Positions 10,572 to 23,550 of a DNA stretch of 64,000 bases are shown one piece after another. A model generated the notes under the pieces. The model did not search any database. It saw only the letters and a program-made list of their open reading frames with translations, and was not told the DNA's origin. Source of the stretch: Leuctra nigra (Eukaryota > Arthropoda > Insecta > Plecoptera > Leuctridae). Every line of letters begins with the position of its first letter. The first letter of the stretch is position 1. The stretch is taken from assembly GCA_934045905.1 (NCBI GenBank), contig CAKOGZ010000083.1, positions 868,001 to 932,000 of the forward strand. The letters run 5' to 3'. Both the position numbers and the translations under genes were made by a program.

Positions 10572-12194
10572 GCCTACACAACGTTATGCCGAGAAATGAA
10601 CTAAAACACTTTTCGAAAAAAAATAGGCTTATAAATAAAATTATAAAAAAGAACCCCACTCTGCCCCCTTGGAGTCGCCCGACGCTGCCCTGTCAGATTA
10701 TTATATAATAAAGTTAGGTTAATACAGGTTAGCGAAGCGAGCGTAGCTGACTCATCACAAGCTTTAACCTCCATTGACTAAAAAATGGATGAAAACCTAG
10801 GAAATGAGGAAAATCTAAGGAACATTGTTAATTGTTACATTGTTACCTTTGTAGGCTTACCTACATTGTTGGTCAATATACATTGACAAAAAAATGGATG
10901 AAAATCTATCGGGGGTCGACCCATCAGCTTCTGAATAACATAAACAGTTAATTCCGGCGAATCGGAGAGTCTGACACAAAAAAGTGTTTCTTCACTTTTT
11001 AAGCCTCTCACCATCTACTATAAAGGGTAACGTTGTCAACTCTCTTAGAGTAATAGATTCGTCACAAAGTAGGAAACAAATAAAAAAATATCAATATGAG
11101 CTACTTCTTAAGTGGCACCCCCCCTATTTTTATCGAATTTTCTTGAAGCCTACACAACGTTATGCCGAGAAATGAAATAAAACACTTTTCGAAAATAATA
11201 GGCTTAACATTAACATGTAAAAAAAAATCTCCCCTCTGCCTCCTGGAGTCGCCCGACGTTGCCCGGTCAGATAATTTTATAATAAAGTTAGGTTAGGGTA
11301 GGTTAGCGAAGCGAGCGAAGCGAGCGTAGCTGACCCTTAACAAGCTTTAACCTACAGTGACAAAAAATTGATGAAAACCTATCAGGATTGTGCCCTTCTG
11401 CTTCTGAAGGACATAAACTAAGAAATGGGGCGTATCGGAGCGTCTGACAGAAAAAAGTGTTTCTGCACTTTTTAAGCCTCTCTCCATCATCTATATGGTG
11501 TATCATTTTCAGCTCTCTAAGAGTAATAGATTCGTCACAAAGTAGGAAACAAACAAAACTTTTTCAATATGACCTACTTCTAAAGTGGCACCCCCCTGTT
11601 TTTATCGAATTTTCTTGATGCCTACACAACGTTATGCCGAGAAATGTAATAAAACACTTTTCGCAAAAAAATAGGCTTATAAATAAAATTATAAAAAAGA
11701 ACCCCACTCTGCCCCCTTGGAGTCGCCCGACGCTGCCCTGTCAGATTATTATATAATAAAGTTAGGTTAATACAGGTTAGCGAAGCGAGCGTAGCTGACT
11801 CATCACAAGCTTTAACCTCCATTGACTAAAAAATGGATGAAAACCTAGGAAATGAGGAAAATCTAAGGAACATTGTTAATTGTTACATTGTTACCTTTGT
11901 AGGCTAACCTACATTGTTGGTCAATATACATTGACAAAAAAATGGATGAAAATCTATCGGGGGTCGACCCATCAGCTTCTGAATAACATGAACAGTTAAT
12001 TCCGGCGAATCGGAGAGTCTGACATAAAAAAATGTTTCTGCACTTTTTAAGCCTCTCACCATCTACTATATAGGGTAACGTTGTCAACTCTCTTAGAGTA
12101 ATAGATTCGTCACAAAGTAGGAAACAAATAAAAAAATATCAATATGAGCTACTTCTAAAGTGGCACCCCCCTATTTTTATCGAATTTTCTTGAA
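10572..12194. repeat. HOR unit A1-B-A2, 1623 bp, with a diverged A1
   Basis: The A1 at 10572-11147 is 576 bp and carries several private changes: GAACTAAAAC, GTAGGCTTACC, TTTCTTCAC inside the hairpin loop, ACTATAAAGGG, and a seventh C in the C run near 11120. It is the most diverged A1 in the left half. The A2 at 11620 has GACATAAAAAAATG but CATTGTTGG. Confidence 0.93.
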
Positions 12195-13817
12195 GCCTAC
12201 ACAACGTTATGCCGAGAAATGAAATAAAACACTTTTCGAAAAAAAATAGGCTTATAAATAAAATTATAAAAAAGAACCCCACTCTGCCCCCTTGGAGTCG
12301 CCCGACGCTGCCCTGTCAGATTATTATATAATAAAGTTAGGTTAATACAGGTTAGCGAAGCGAGCGTAGCTGACTCATCACAAGCTTTAACCTCCGTTGA
12401 CTAAAAAATGGATGAAAACCTAGGAAATGAGGAAAATCTAAGGAACATTGTTAATTGTTACATTGTTACCTTTGTAGGCTAACCTACATTGTTGGTCAAT
12501 ATACATTGACAAAAAAATGGATGAAAATCTATCGGGGGTCGACCCATCAGCTTCTGAATAACATAAACAGTTAATTCCGGCGAATCGGAGAGTCTGACAC
12601 AAAAAAGTGTTTCTGCACTTTTTAAGCCTCTCACCATCTACTATATAGGGTAACGTTGTCAACTCTCTTAGAGTAATAGATTCGTCACAAAGTAGGAAAC
12701 AAATAAAAAAATATCAATATGAGCTACTTCTTAAGTGGCACCCCCCTATTTTTATCGAATTTTCTTGAAGCCTACACAACGTTATGCCGAGAAATGAAAT
12801 AAAACACTTTTCGAAAATAATAGGCTTAACATTAACATGTAAAAAAAAATCTCCCCTCTGAGTCCTGGAGTCGCCCGACGTTGCCCGGTCAGATAATTTT
12901 ATAATAAAGTTAGGTTAGGGTAGGTTAGCGAAGCGAGCGAAGCGAGCGTAGCTGACCCTTAACAAGCTTTAACCTACAGTGACAAAAAATTGATGAAAAC
13001 CTATCAGGATTGTGCCCTTCTGCTTCTGAAGGACATAAACTAAGAAATGGGGCGTATCGGAGCGTCTGACAGAAAAAAGTGTTTCTGCACTTTTTAAGCC
13101 TCTCTCCATCATCTATATGGTGTATCATTTTCAGCTCTCTAAGAGTAATAGATTCGTCACAAAGTAGGAAACAAACAAAACTTTTTCAATATGACCTACT
13201 TCTAAAGTGGCACCCCCCTGTTTTTATCGAATTTTCTTGATGCCTACACAACGTTATGCCGAGAAATGTAATAAAACACTTTTCGCAAAAAAAATAGGCT
13301 TATAAATAAAATTATAAAAAAGAACCCCACTCTGCCCCCTTGGAGTCGCCCGACGCTGCCCTGTCAGATTATTATATAATAAAGTTAGGTTAATACAGGT
13401 TAGCGAAGCGAGCGTAGCTGACTCATCACAAGCTTTAACCTCCATTGACTAAAAAATGGATGAAAACCTAGGAAATGAGGAAAATCTAAGGAACATTGTT
13501 AATTGTTACATTGTTACCTTTGTAGGCTAACCTACATTGTTGGTCAATATACATTGACAAAAAAATGGATGAAAATCTATCGGGGGTCGACCCATCAGCT
13601 TCTGAATAACATGAACAGTTAATTCCGGCGAATCGGAGAGTCTGACACAAAAAAGTGTTTCTGCACTTTTTAAGCCTCTCACCATCTACTATATAGGGTA
13701 ACGTTGTCAACTCTCTTAGAGTAATAGATTCGTCACAAAGTAGGAAACAAATAAAAAAATATCAATATGAGCTACTTCTAAAGTGGCACCCCCCTATTTT
13801 TATCGAATTTTCTTGAA
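12195..13817. repeat. HOR unit A1-B-A2, 1623 bp
   Basis: The A1 has CCTCCGTTGAC in place of CCTCCATTGAC. The B has CTCTGAGTCCTGG. The A2 at 13242 is the extra-A 576-bp form. Confidence 0.94.
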
Positions 13818-15439
13818 GCCTACACAACGTTATGCCGAGAAATGAAATAAAACACTTTTCGAAAAAAAATAGGCTTATAAATAAAATTATAAAAAAGAAC
13901 CCCACTCTGCCCCCTTGGAGTCGCCCGACGCTGCCCTGTCAGATTATTATATAATAAAGTTAGGTTAATACAGGTTAGCGAAGCGAGCGTAGCTGACTCA
14001 TCACAAGCTTTAACCTCCATTGACTAAAAAATGGATGAAAACCTAGGAAATGAGGAAAATCTAAGGAACATTGTTAATTGTTACATTGTTACCTTTGTAG
14101 GCTAACCTACATTGTTGGTCAATATACATTGACAAAAAAATGGATGAAAATCTATCGGGGGTCGACCCATCAGCTTCTGAATAACATAAACAGTTAATTC
14201 CGGCGAATCGGAGAGTCTGACACAAAAAAGTGTTTCTGCACTTTTTAAGCCTCTCACCATCTACTATATAGGGTAACGTTGTCAACTCTCTTAGAGTAAT
14301 AGATTCGTCACAAAGTAGGAAACAAATAAAAAAATATCAATATGAGCTACTTCTTAAGTGGCACCCCCCTATTTTTATCGAATTTTCTTGAAGCCTACAC
14401 AACGTTATGCCGAGAAATGAAATAAAACACTTTTCGAAAATAATAGGCTGAACATTAACATGTAAAAAAAAATCTCCCCTCTGCCTCCTGGAGTCGCCCG
14501 ACGTTGCCCGGTCAGATAATTTTATAATAAAGTTAGGTTAGGGTAGGTTAGCGAAGCGAGCGAAGCGAGCGTAGCTGACCCTTAACAAGCTTTAACCTAC
14601 AGTGACAAAAAATTGATGAAAACCTATCAGGATTGTGCCCTTCTGCTTCTGAAGGACATAAACTAAGAAATGGGGCGTATCGGAGCGTCTGACAGAAAAA
14701 AGTGTTTCTGCACTTTTTAAACCTCTCTCCATCATCTATATGGTGTATCATTTTCAGCTTTCTAAGAGTAATAGATTCGTCACAAAGTAGGAAACAAACA
14801 AAACTTTTTCAATATGACCTACTTCTAAAGTGGCAACCCCCTGTTTTTATCGAATTTTCTTGATGCCTACACAACGATATGCCGAGAAATGTAATAAAAC
14901 ACTTTTCGCAAAAAAATAGGCTTATAAATAAAATTATAAAAAAGAACCCCACTCTGCCCCCTTGGAGTCGCCCGACGCTGCCCTGTCAGATTATTATATA
15001 ATAAAGTTAGGTTAATACAGGTTAGCGAAGCGAGCGTAGCTGACTCATCACAAGCTTTAACCTCCATTGACTAAAAAATGGATGAAAACCTAGGAAATGA
15101 GGAAAATCTAAGGAACATTGTTAATTGTTACATTGTTACCTTTGTAGGCTAACCTACATTGTTGGTCAATATACATTGACAAAAAAATGGATGAAAATCT
15201 ATCGGGGGTCGACCCATCAGCTTCTGAATAACATGAACAGTTAATTCCGGCGAATCGGAGAGTCTGACACAAAAAAGTGTTTCTGCACTTTTTAAGCCTC
15301 TCACCATCTACTATATAGGGTAACGTTGTCAACTCTCTTAGAGTAATAGATTCGTCACAAAGTAGGAAACAAATAAAAAAATATCAATATGAGCTACTTC
15401 TAAAGTGGCACCCCCCTATTTTTATCGAATTTTCTTGAA
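13818..15439. repeat. HOR unit A1-B-A2, 1622 bp
   Basis: The B carries TTTTTAAACCTCTC (common form TTAAGCC), CAGCTTTCTA and a private GGCTGAACATT. Together with the preceding 576-bp A2 it matches 22975-25172, 9733 bases away. Confidence 0.94.
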
Positions 15440-17061
15440 GCCTACACAACGTTATGCCGAGAAATGAAATAAAACACTTTTCGAAAAAAAATAGGCTTAT
15501 AAATAAAATTATAAAAAAGAACCCCACTCTGCCCCCTTGGAGTCGCCCGACGCTGCCCTGTCAGATTATTATATAATAAAGTTAGGTTAATACAGGTTAG
15601 CGAAGCGAGCGTAGCTGACTCATCACAAGCTTTAACCTCCATTGACTAAAAAATGGATGAAAACCTAGGAAATGAGGAAAATCTAAGGAACATTGTTAAT
15701 TGTTACATTGTTACCTTTGTAGGCTAACCTACATTGTTGGTCAATATACATTGACAAAAAAATGGATGAAAATCTATCGGGGGTCGACCCATCAGCTTCT
15801 GAATAACATAAACAGTTAATTCCGGCGAATCGGAGAGTCTGACACAAAAAAGTGTTTCTGCACTTTTTAAGCCTCTCACCATCTACTATATAGGGTAACG
15901 TTGTCAACTCTCTTAGAGTAATAGATTCGTCACAAAGTAGGAAACAAATAAAAAAATATCAATATGAGCTACTTCTTAAGTGGCACCCCCCTATTTTTAT
16001 CGAATTTTCTTGAAGCCTACACAACGTTATGCCAAGAAATGAAATAAAACACTTTTCGAAAATAATAGGCTTAACATTAACATGTAAAAAAAAATCTCCC
16101 CTCTGCCTCCTGGAGTCGCCCGACGTTGCCCGGTCAGATAATTTTATAATAAAGTTAGGTTAGGGTAGGTTAGCGAAGCGAGCGAAGCGAGCGTAGCTGA
16201 CCCTTAACAAGCTTTAACCTACAGTGACAAAAAATTGATGAAAACCTATCAGGATTGTGCCCTTCTGCTTCTGAAGGACATAAACTAAGAAATGGGGCGT
16301 ATCGGAGCGTCTGACAGAAAAAAGTGTTTCTGCACTTTTTAAGCCTCTCTCCATCATCTATATGGTGTATCATTTTCAGCTTTCTAAGAGTAATAGATTC
16401 GTCACAAAGTAGGAAACAAACAAAACTTTTTCAATATGACCTACTTCTAAAGTGGCAACCCCCTGTTTTTATCGAATTTTCTTGATGCCTACACAACGAT
16501 ATGCCGAGAAATGTAATAAAACACTTTTCGCAAAAAAATAGGCTTATAAATAAAATTATAAAAAAGAACCCCACTCTGCCCCCTTGGAGTCGCCCGACGC
16601 TGCCCTGTCAGATTATTATATAATAAAGTTAGGTTAATACAGGTTAGCGAAGCGAGCGTAGCTGACTCATCACAAGCTTTAACCTCCATTGACTAAAAAA
16701 TGGATGAAAACCTAGGAAATGAGGAAAATCTAAGGAACATTGTTAATTGTTACATTGTTACCTTTGTAGGCTAACCTACATTGTTGGTCAATATACATTG
16801 ACAAAAAAATGGATGAAAATCTATCGGGGGTCGACCCATCAGCTTCTGAATAACATGAACAGTTAATTCCGGCGAATCGGAGAGTCTGACACAAAAAAGT
16901 GTTTCTGCACTTTTTAAGCCTCTCACCATCTACTATATAGGGTAACGTTGTCAACTCTCTTAGAGTAATAGATTCGTCACAAAGTAGGAAACAAATAAAA
17001 AAATATCAATATGAGCTACTTCTAAAGTGGCACCCCCCTATTTTTATCGAATTTTCTTGAA
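15440..17061. repeat. HOR unit A1-B-A2, 1622 bp
   Basis: Signature of units 264 and 5130: B with CCAAG and CAGCTTTCTA; A2 with ACGATATG. Confidence 0.95.
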
Positions 17062-18683
17062 GCCTACACAACGTTATGCCGAGAAATGAAATAAAACACT
17101 TTTCGAAAAAAAATAGGCTTATAAATAAAATTATAAAAAAGAACCCCACTCTGCCCCCTTGGAGTCGCCCGACGCTGCCCTGTCAGATTATTATATAATA
17201 AAGTTAGGTTAATACAGGTTAGCGAAGCGAGCGTAGCTGACTCATCACAAGCTTTAACCTCCATTGACTAAAAAATGGATGAAAACCTAGGAAATGAGGA
17301 AAATCTAAGGAACATTGTTAATTGTTACATTGTTACCTTTGTAGGCTAACCTACATTGTTGGTCAATATACATTGACAAAAAAATGGATGAAAATCTATC
17401 GGGGGTCGACCCATCAGCTTCTGAATAACATAAACAGTTAATTCCGGCGAATCGGAGAGTCTGACACAAAAAAGTGTTTCTGCACTTTTTAAGCCTCTCA
17501 CCATCTACTATATAGGGTAACGTTGTCAACTCTCTTAGAGTAATAGATTCGTCACAAAGTAGGAAACAAATAAAAAAATATCAATATGAGCTACTTCTTA
17601 AGTGGCACCCCCCTATTTTTATCGAATTTTCTTGAAGCCTACACAACGTTATGCCAAGAAATGAAATAAAACACTTTTCGAAAATAATAGGCTTAACATT
17701 AACATGTAAAAAAAAATCTCCCCTCTGCCTCCTGGAGTCGCCCGACGTTGCCCGGTCAGATAATTTTATAATAAAGTTAGGTTAGGGTAGGTTAGCGAAG
17801 CGAGCGAAGCGAGCGTAGCTGACCCTTAACAAGCTTTAACCTACAGTGACAAAAAATTGATGAAAACCTATCAGGATTGTGCCCTTCTGCTTCTGAAGGA
17901 CATAAACTAAGAAATGGGGCGTATCGGAGCGTCTGACAGAAAAAAGTGTTTCTGCACTTTTTAAGCCTCTCTCCATCATCTATATGGTGTATCATTTTCA
18001 GCTCTCTAAGAGTAATAGATTCGTCACAAAGTAGGAAACAAACAAAACTTTTTCAATATGACCTACTTCTAAAGTGGCACCCCCCTGTTTTTATCGAATT
18101 TTCTTGATGCCTACACAACGTTATGCCGAGAAATGTAATAAAACACTTTTCGCAAAAAAATAGGCTTATAAATAAAATTATAAAAAAGAACCCCACTCTG
18201 CCCCCTTGGAGTCGCCCGACGCTGCCCTGTCAGATTATTATATAATAAAGTTAGGTTAATACAGGTTAGCGAAGCGAGCGTAGCTGACTCATCACAAGCT
18301 TTAACCTCCATTGACTAAAAAATGGATGAAAACCTAGGAAATGAGGAAAATCTAAGGAACATTGTTAATTGTTACATTGTTACCTTTGTAGGCTAACCTA
18401 CATTATTGGTCAATATACATTGACAAAAAAATGGATGAAAATCTATCGGGGGTCGACCCATCAGCTTCTGAATAACATGAACAGTTAATTCCGGCGAATC
18501 GGAGAGTCTGACATAAAAAAATGTTTCTGCACTTTTTAAGCCTCTCACCATCTACTATATAGGGTAACGTTGTCAACTCTCTTAGAGTAATAGATTCGTC
18601 ACAAAGTAGGAAACAAATAAAAAAATATCAATATGAGCTACTTCTAAAGTGGCACCCCCCTATTTTTATCGAATTTTCTTGAA
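17062..18683. repeat. HOR unit A1-B-A2, 1622 bp
   Basis: Signature of units 1886 and 6752: A2 with CATTATTGG and GACATAAAAAAATG. Confidence 0.95.
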
Positions 18684-20305
18684 GCCTACACAACGTTATG
18701 CCGAGAAATGAAATAAAACACTTTTCGAAAAAAAATAGGCTTATAAATAAAATTATAAAAAAGAACCCCACTCTGCCCCCTTGGAGTCGCCCGACGCTGC
18801 CCTGTCAGATTATTATGTAATAAAGTTAGGTTAATACAGGTTAGCGAAGCGAGCGTAGCTGACTCATCACAAGCTTTAACCTCCATTGACTAAAAAATGG
18901 ATGAAAACCTAGGAAATGAGGAAAATCTAAGGAACATTGTTAATTGTTACATTGTTACCTTTGTAGGCTAACCTACATTGTTGGTCAATATACATTGACA
19001 AAAAAATGGATGAAAATCTATCGGGGGTCGACCCATCAGCTTCTGAATAACATAAACAGTTAATTCCGGCGAATCGGAGAGTCTGACACAAAAAAGTGTT
19101 TCTGCACTTTTTAAGCCTCTCACCATCTACTATATAGGGTAACGTTGTCAACTCTCTTAGAGTAATAGATTCGTCACAAAGTAGGAAACAAATAAAAAAA
19201 TATCAATATGAGCTACTTCTTAAGTGGCACCCCCCTATTTTTATCGAATTTTCTTGAAGCCTACACAACGTTATGCCGAGAAATGAAATAAAACACTTTT
19301 CGAAAATAATAGGCTTAACATTAACATGTAAAAAAAAATCTCCCCTCTGCCTCCTGGAGTCGCCCGACGTTGCCCGGTCAGATAATTTTATAATAAAGTT
19401 AGGTTAGGGTAGGTTAGCGAAGCGAGCGAAGCGAGCGTAGCTGACCCTTAACAAGCTTTAACCTACAGTGACAAAAAATTGATGAAAACCTATCAGGATT
19501 GTGCCCTTCTGCTTCTGAAGGACATAAACTAAGAAATGGGGCGTATCGGAGCGTCTGACAGAAAAAAGTGTTTCTGCACTTTTTAAGCCTCTCTCCATCA
19601 TCTATATGGTGTATCATTTTCAGCTCTCTAAGAGTAATAGATTCGTCACAAAGTAGGAAACAAACAAAACTTTTTCAATATGACCTACTTCTAAAGTGGC
19701 AACCCCCTGTTTTTATCGAATTTTCTTGATGCCTACACAACGATATGCCGAGAAATGTAATAAAACACTTTTCGCAAAAAAATAGGCTTATAAATAAAAT
19801 TATAAAAAAGAACCCCACTCTGCCCCCTTGGAGTCGCCCGACGCTGCCCTGTCAGATTATTATATAATAAAGTTAGGTTAATACAGGTTAGCGAAGCGAG
19901 CGTAGCTGACTCATCACAAGCTTTAACCTCCATTGACTAAAAAATGGATGAAAACCTAGGAAATGAGGAAAATCTAAGGAACATTGTTAATTGTTACATT
20001 GTTACCTTTGTAGGCTAACCTACATTGTTGGTCAATATACATTGACAAAAAAATGGATGAAAATCTATCGGGGGTCGACCCATCAGCTTCTGAATAACAT
20101 GAACAGTTAATTCCGGCGAATCGGAGAGTCTGACACAAAAAAGTGTTTCTGCACTTTTTAAGCCTCTCACCATCTACTATATAGGGTAACGTTGTCAACT
20201 CTCTTAGAGTAATAGATTCGTCACAAAGTAGGAAACAAATAAAAAAATATCAATATGAGCTACTTCTAAAGTGGCACCCCCCTATTTTTATCGAATTTTC
20301 TTGAA
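18684..20305. repeat. HOR unit A1-B-A2, 1622 bp
   Basis: The A1 carries TTATTATGTAATAA, one substitution that breaks the AT palindrome; only the A1 at 21928 shares it. The B carries GGCAACCCC. Confidence 0.95.
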
Positions 20306-21927
20306 GCCTACACAACGTTATGCCGAGAAATGAAATAAAACACTTTTCGAAAAAAAATAGGCTTATAAATAAAATTATAAAAAAGAACCCCACTCTGCCC
20401 CCTTGGAGTCGCCCGACGCTGCCCTGTCAGATTATTATATAATAAAGTTAGGTTAATACAGGTTAGCGAAGCGAGCGTAGCTGACTCATCACAAGCTTTA
20501 ACCTCCATTGACTAAAAAATGGATGAAAACCTAGGAAATGAGGAAAATCTAAGGAACATTGTTAATTGTTACATTGTTACCTTTGTAGGCTAACCTACAT
20601 TGTTGGTCAATATACATTGACAAAAAAATGGATGAAAATCTATCGGGGGTCGACCCATCAGCTTCTGAATAACATAAACAGTTAATTCCGGCGAATCGGA
20701 GAGTCTGACACAAAAAAGTGTTTCTGCACTTTTTAAGCCTCTCACCATCTACTATATAGGGTAACGTTGTCAACTCTCTTAGAGTAATAGATTCGTCACA
20801 AAGTAGGAAACAAATAAAAAAATATCAATATGAGCTACTTCTTAAGTGGCACCCCCCTATTTTTATCGAATTTTCTTGAAGCCTACACAACGTTATGCCA
20901 AGAAATGAAATAAAACACTTTTCGAAAATAATAGGCTTAACATTAACATGTAAAAAAAAATCTCCCCTCTGCCTCCTGGAGTCGCCCGACGTTGCCCGGT
21001 CAGATAATTTTATAATAAAGTTAGGTTAGGGTAGGTTAGCGAAGCGAGCGAAGCGAGCGTAGCTGACCCTTAACAAGCTTTAACCTACAGTGACAAAAAA
21101 TTGATGAAAACCTATCAGGATTGTGCCCTTCTGCTTCTGAAGGACATAAACTAAGAAATGGGGCGTATCGGAGCGTCTGACAGAAAAAAGTGTTTCTGCA
21201 CTTTTTAAGCCTCTCTCCATCATCTATATGGTGTATCATTTTCAGCTCTCTAAGAGTAATAGATTCGTCACAAAGTAGGAAACAAACAAAACTTTTTCAA
21301 TATGACCTACTTCTAAAGTGGCACCCCCCTGTTTTTATCGAATTTTCTTGATGCCTACACAACGTTATGCCGAGAAATGTAATAAAACACTTTTCGCAAA
21401 AAAATAGGCTTATAAATAAAATTATAAAAAAGAACCCCACTCTGCCCCCTTGGAGTCGCCCGACGCTGCCCTGTCAGATTATTATATAATAAAGTTAGGT
21501 TAATACAGGTTAGCGAAGCGAGCGTAGCTGACTCATCACAAGCTTTAACCTCCATTGACTAAAAAATGGATGAAAACCTAGGAAATGAGGAAAATCTAAG
21601 GAACATTGTTAATTGTTACATTGTTACCTTTGTAGGCTAACCTACATTATTGGTCAATATACATTGACAAAAAAATGGATGAAAATCTATCGGGGGTCGA
21701 CCCATCAGCTTCTGAATAACATGAACAGTTAATTCCGGCGAATCGGAGAGTCTGACATAAAAAAATGTTTCTGCACTTTTTAAGCCTCTCACCATCTACT
21801 ATATAGGGTAACGTTGTCAACTCTCTTAGAGTAATAGATTCGTCACAAAGTAGGAAACAAATAAAAAAATATCAATATGAGCTACTTCTAAAGTGGCACC
21901 CCCCTATTTTTATCGAATTTTCTTGAA
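20306..21927. repeat. HOR unit A1-B-A2, 1622 bp
   Basis: B with CCAAG and CAGCTCTCTA; A2 with CATTATTGG and GACATAAAAAAATG. Confidence 0.95.
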
Positions 21928-23550
21928 GCCTACACAACGTTATGCCGAGAAATGAAATAAAACACTTTTCGAAAAAAAATAGGCTTATAAATAAAATTAT
22001 AAAAAAGAACCCCACTCTGCCCCCTTGGAGTCGCCCGACGCTGCCCTGTCAGATTATTATGTAATAAAGTTAGGTTAATACAGGTTAGCGAAGCGAGCGT
22101 AGCTGACTCATCACAAGCTTTAACCTCCATTGACTAAAAAATGGATGAAAACCTAGGAAATGAGGAAAATCTAAGGAACATTGTTAATTGTTACATTGTT
22201 ACCTTTGTAGGCTAACCTACATTGTTGGTCAATATACATTGACAAAAAAATGGATGAAAATCTATCGGGGGTCGACCCATCAGCTTCTGAATAACATAAA
22301 CAGTTAATTCCGGCGAATCGGAGAGTCTGACACAAAAAAGTGTTTCTGCACTTTTTAAGCCTCTCACCATCTACTATATAGGGTAACGTTGTCAACTCTC
22401 TTAGAGTAATAGATTCGTCACAAAGTAGGAAACAAATAAAAAAATATCAATATGAGCTACTTCTTAAGTGGCACCCCCCTATTTTTATCGAATTTTCTTG
22501 AAGCCTACACAACGTTATGCCGAGAAATGAAATAAAACACTTTTCGAAAATAATAGGCTTAACATTAACATGTAAAAAAAAATCTCCCCTCTGCCTCCTG
22601 GAGTCGCCCGACGTTGCCCGGTCAGATAATTTTATAATAAAGTTAGGTTAGGGTAGGTTAGCGAAGCGAGCGAAGCGAGCGTAGCTGACCCTTAACAAGC
22701 TTTAACCTACAGTGACAAAAAATTGATGAAAACCTATCAGGATTGTGCCCTTCTGCTTCTGAAGGACATAAACTAAGAAATGGGGCGTATCGGAGCGTCT
22801 GACAGAAAAAAGTGTTTCTGCACTTTTTAAGCCTCTCTCCATCATCTATATGGTGTATCATTTTCAGCTCTCTAAGAGTAATAGATTCGTCACAAAGTAG
22901 GAAACAAACAAAACTTTTTCAATATGACCTACTTCTAAAGTGGCACCCCCCTGTTTTTATCGAATTTTCTTGATGCCTACACAACGTTATGCCGAGAAAT
23001 GTAATAAAACACTTTTCGCAAAAAAAATAGGCTTATAAATAAAATTATAAAAAAGAACCCCACTCTGCCCCCTTGGAGTCGCCCGACGCTGCCCTGTCAG
23101 ATTATTATATAATAAAGTTAGGTTAATACAGGTTAGCGAAGCGAGCGTAGCTGACTCATCACAAGCTTTAACCTCCATTGACTAAAAAATGGATGAAAAC
23201 CTAGGAAATGAGGAAAATCTAAGGAACATTGTTAATTGTTACATTGTTACCTTTGTAGGCTAACCTACATTGTTGGTCAATATACATTGACAAAAAAATG
23301 GATGAAAATCTATCGGGGGTCGACCCATCAGCTTCTGAATAACATGAACAGTTAATTCCGGCGAATCGGAGAGTCTGACACAAAAAAGTGTTTCTGCACT
23401 TTTTAAGCCTCTCACCATCTACTATATAGGGTAACGTTGTCAACTCTCTTAGAGTAATAGATTCGTCACAAAGTAGGAAACAAATAAAAAAATATCAATA
23501 TGAGCTACTTCTAAAGTGGCACCCCCCTATTTTTATCGAATTTTCTTGAA
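21928..23550. repeat. HOR unit A1-B-A2, 1623 bp
   Basis: The A1 carries the TTATTATGTAATAA variant, 3244 bases (two units) after the other copy. The A2 at 22975 is the extra-A 576-bp form. Confidence 0.95.

Noticed and set aside
10984..11175. Plus-strand frame of 63 codons
   Set aside because: Opened by private substitutions and the extra C in the diverged A1 monomer at 10572; it has no counterpart in other monomers.
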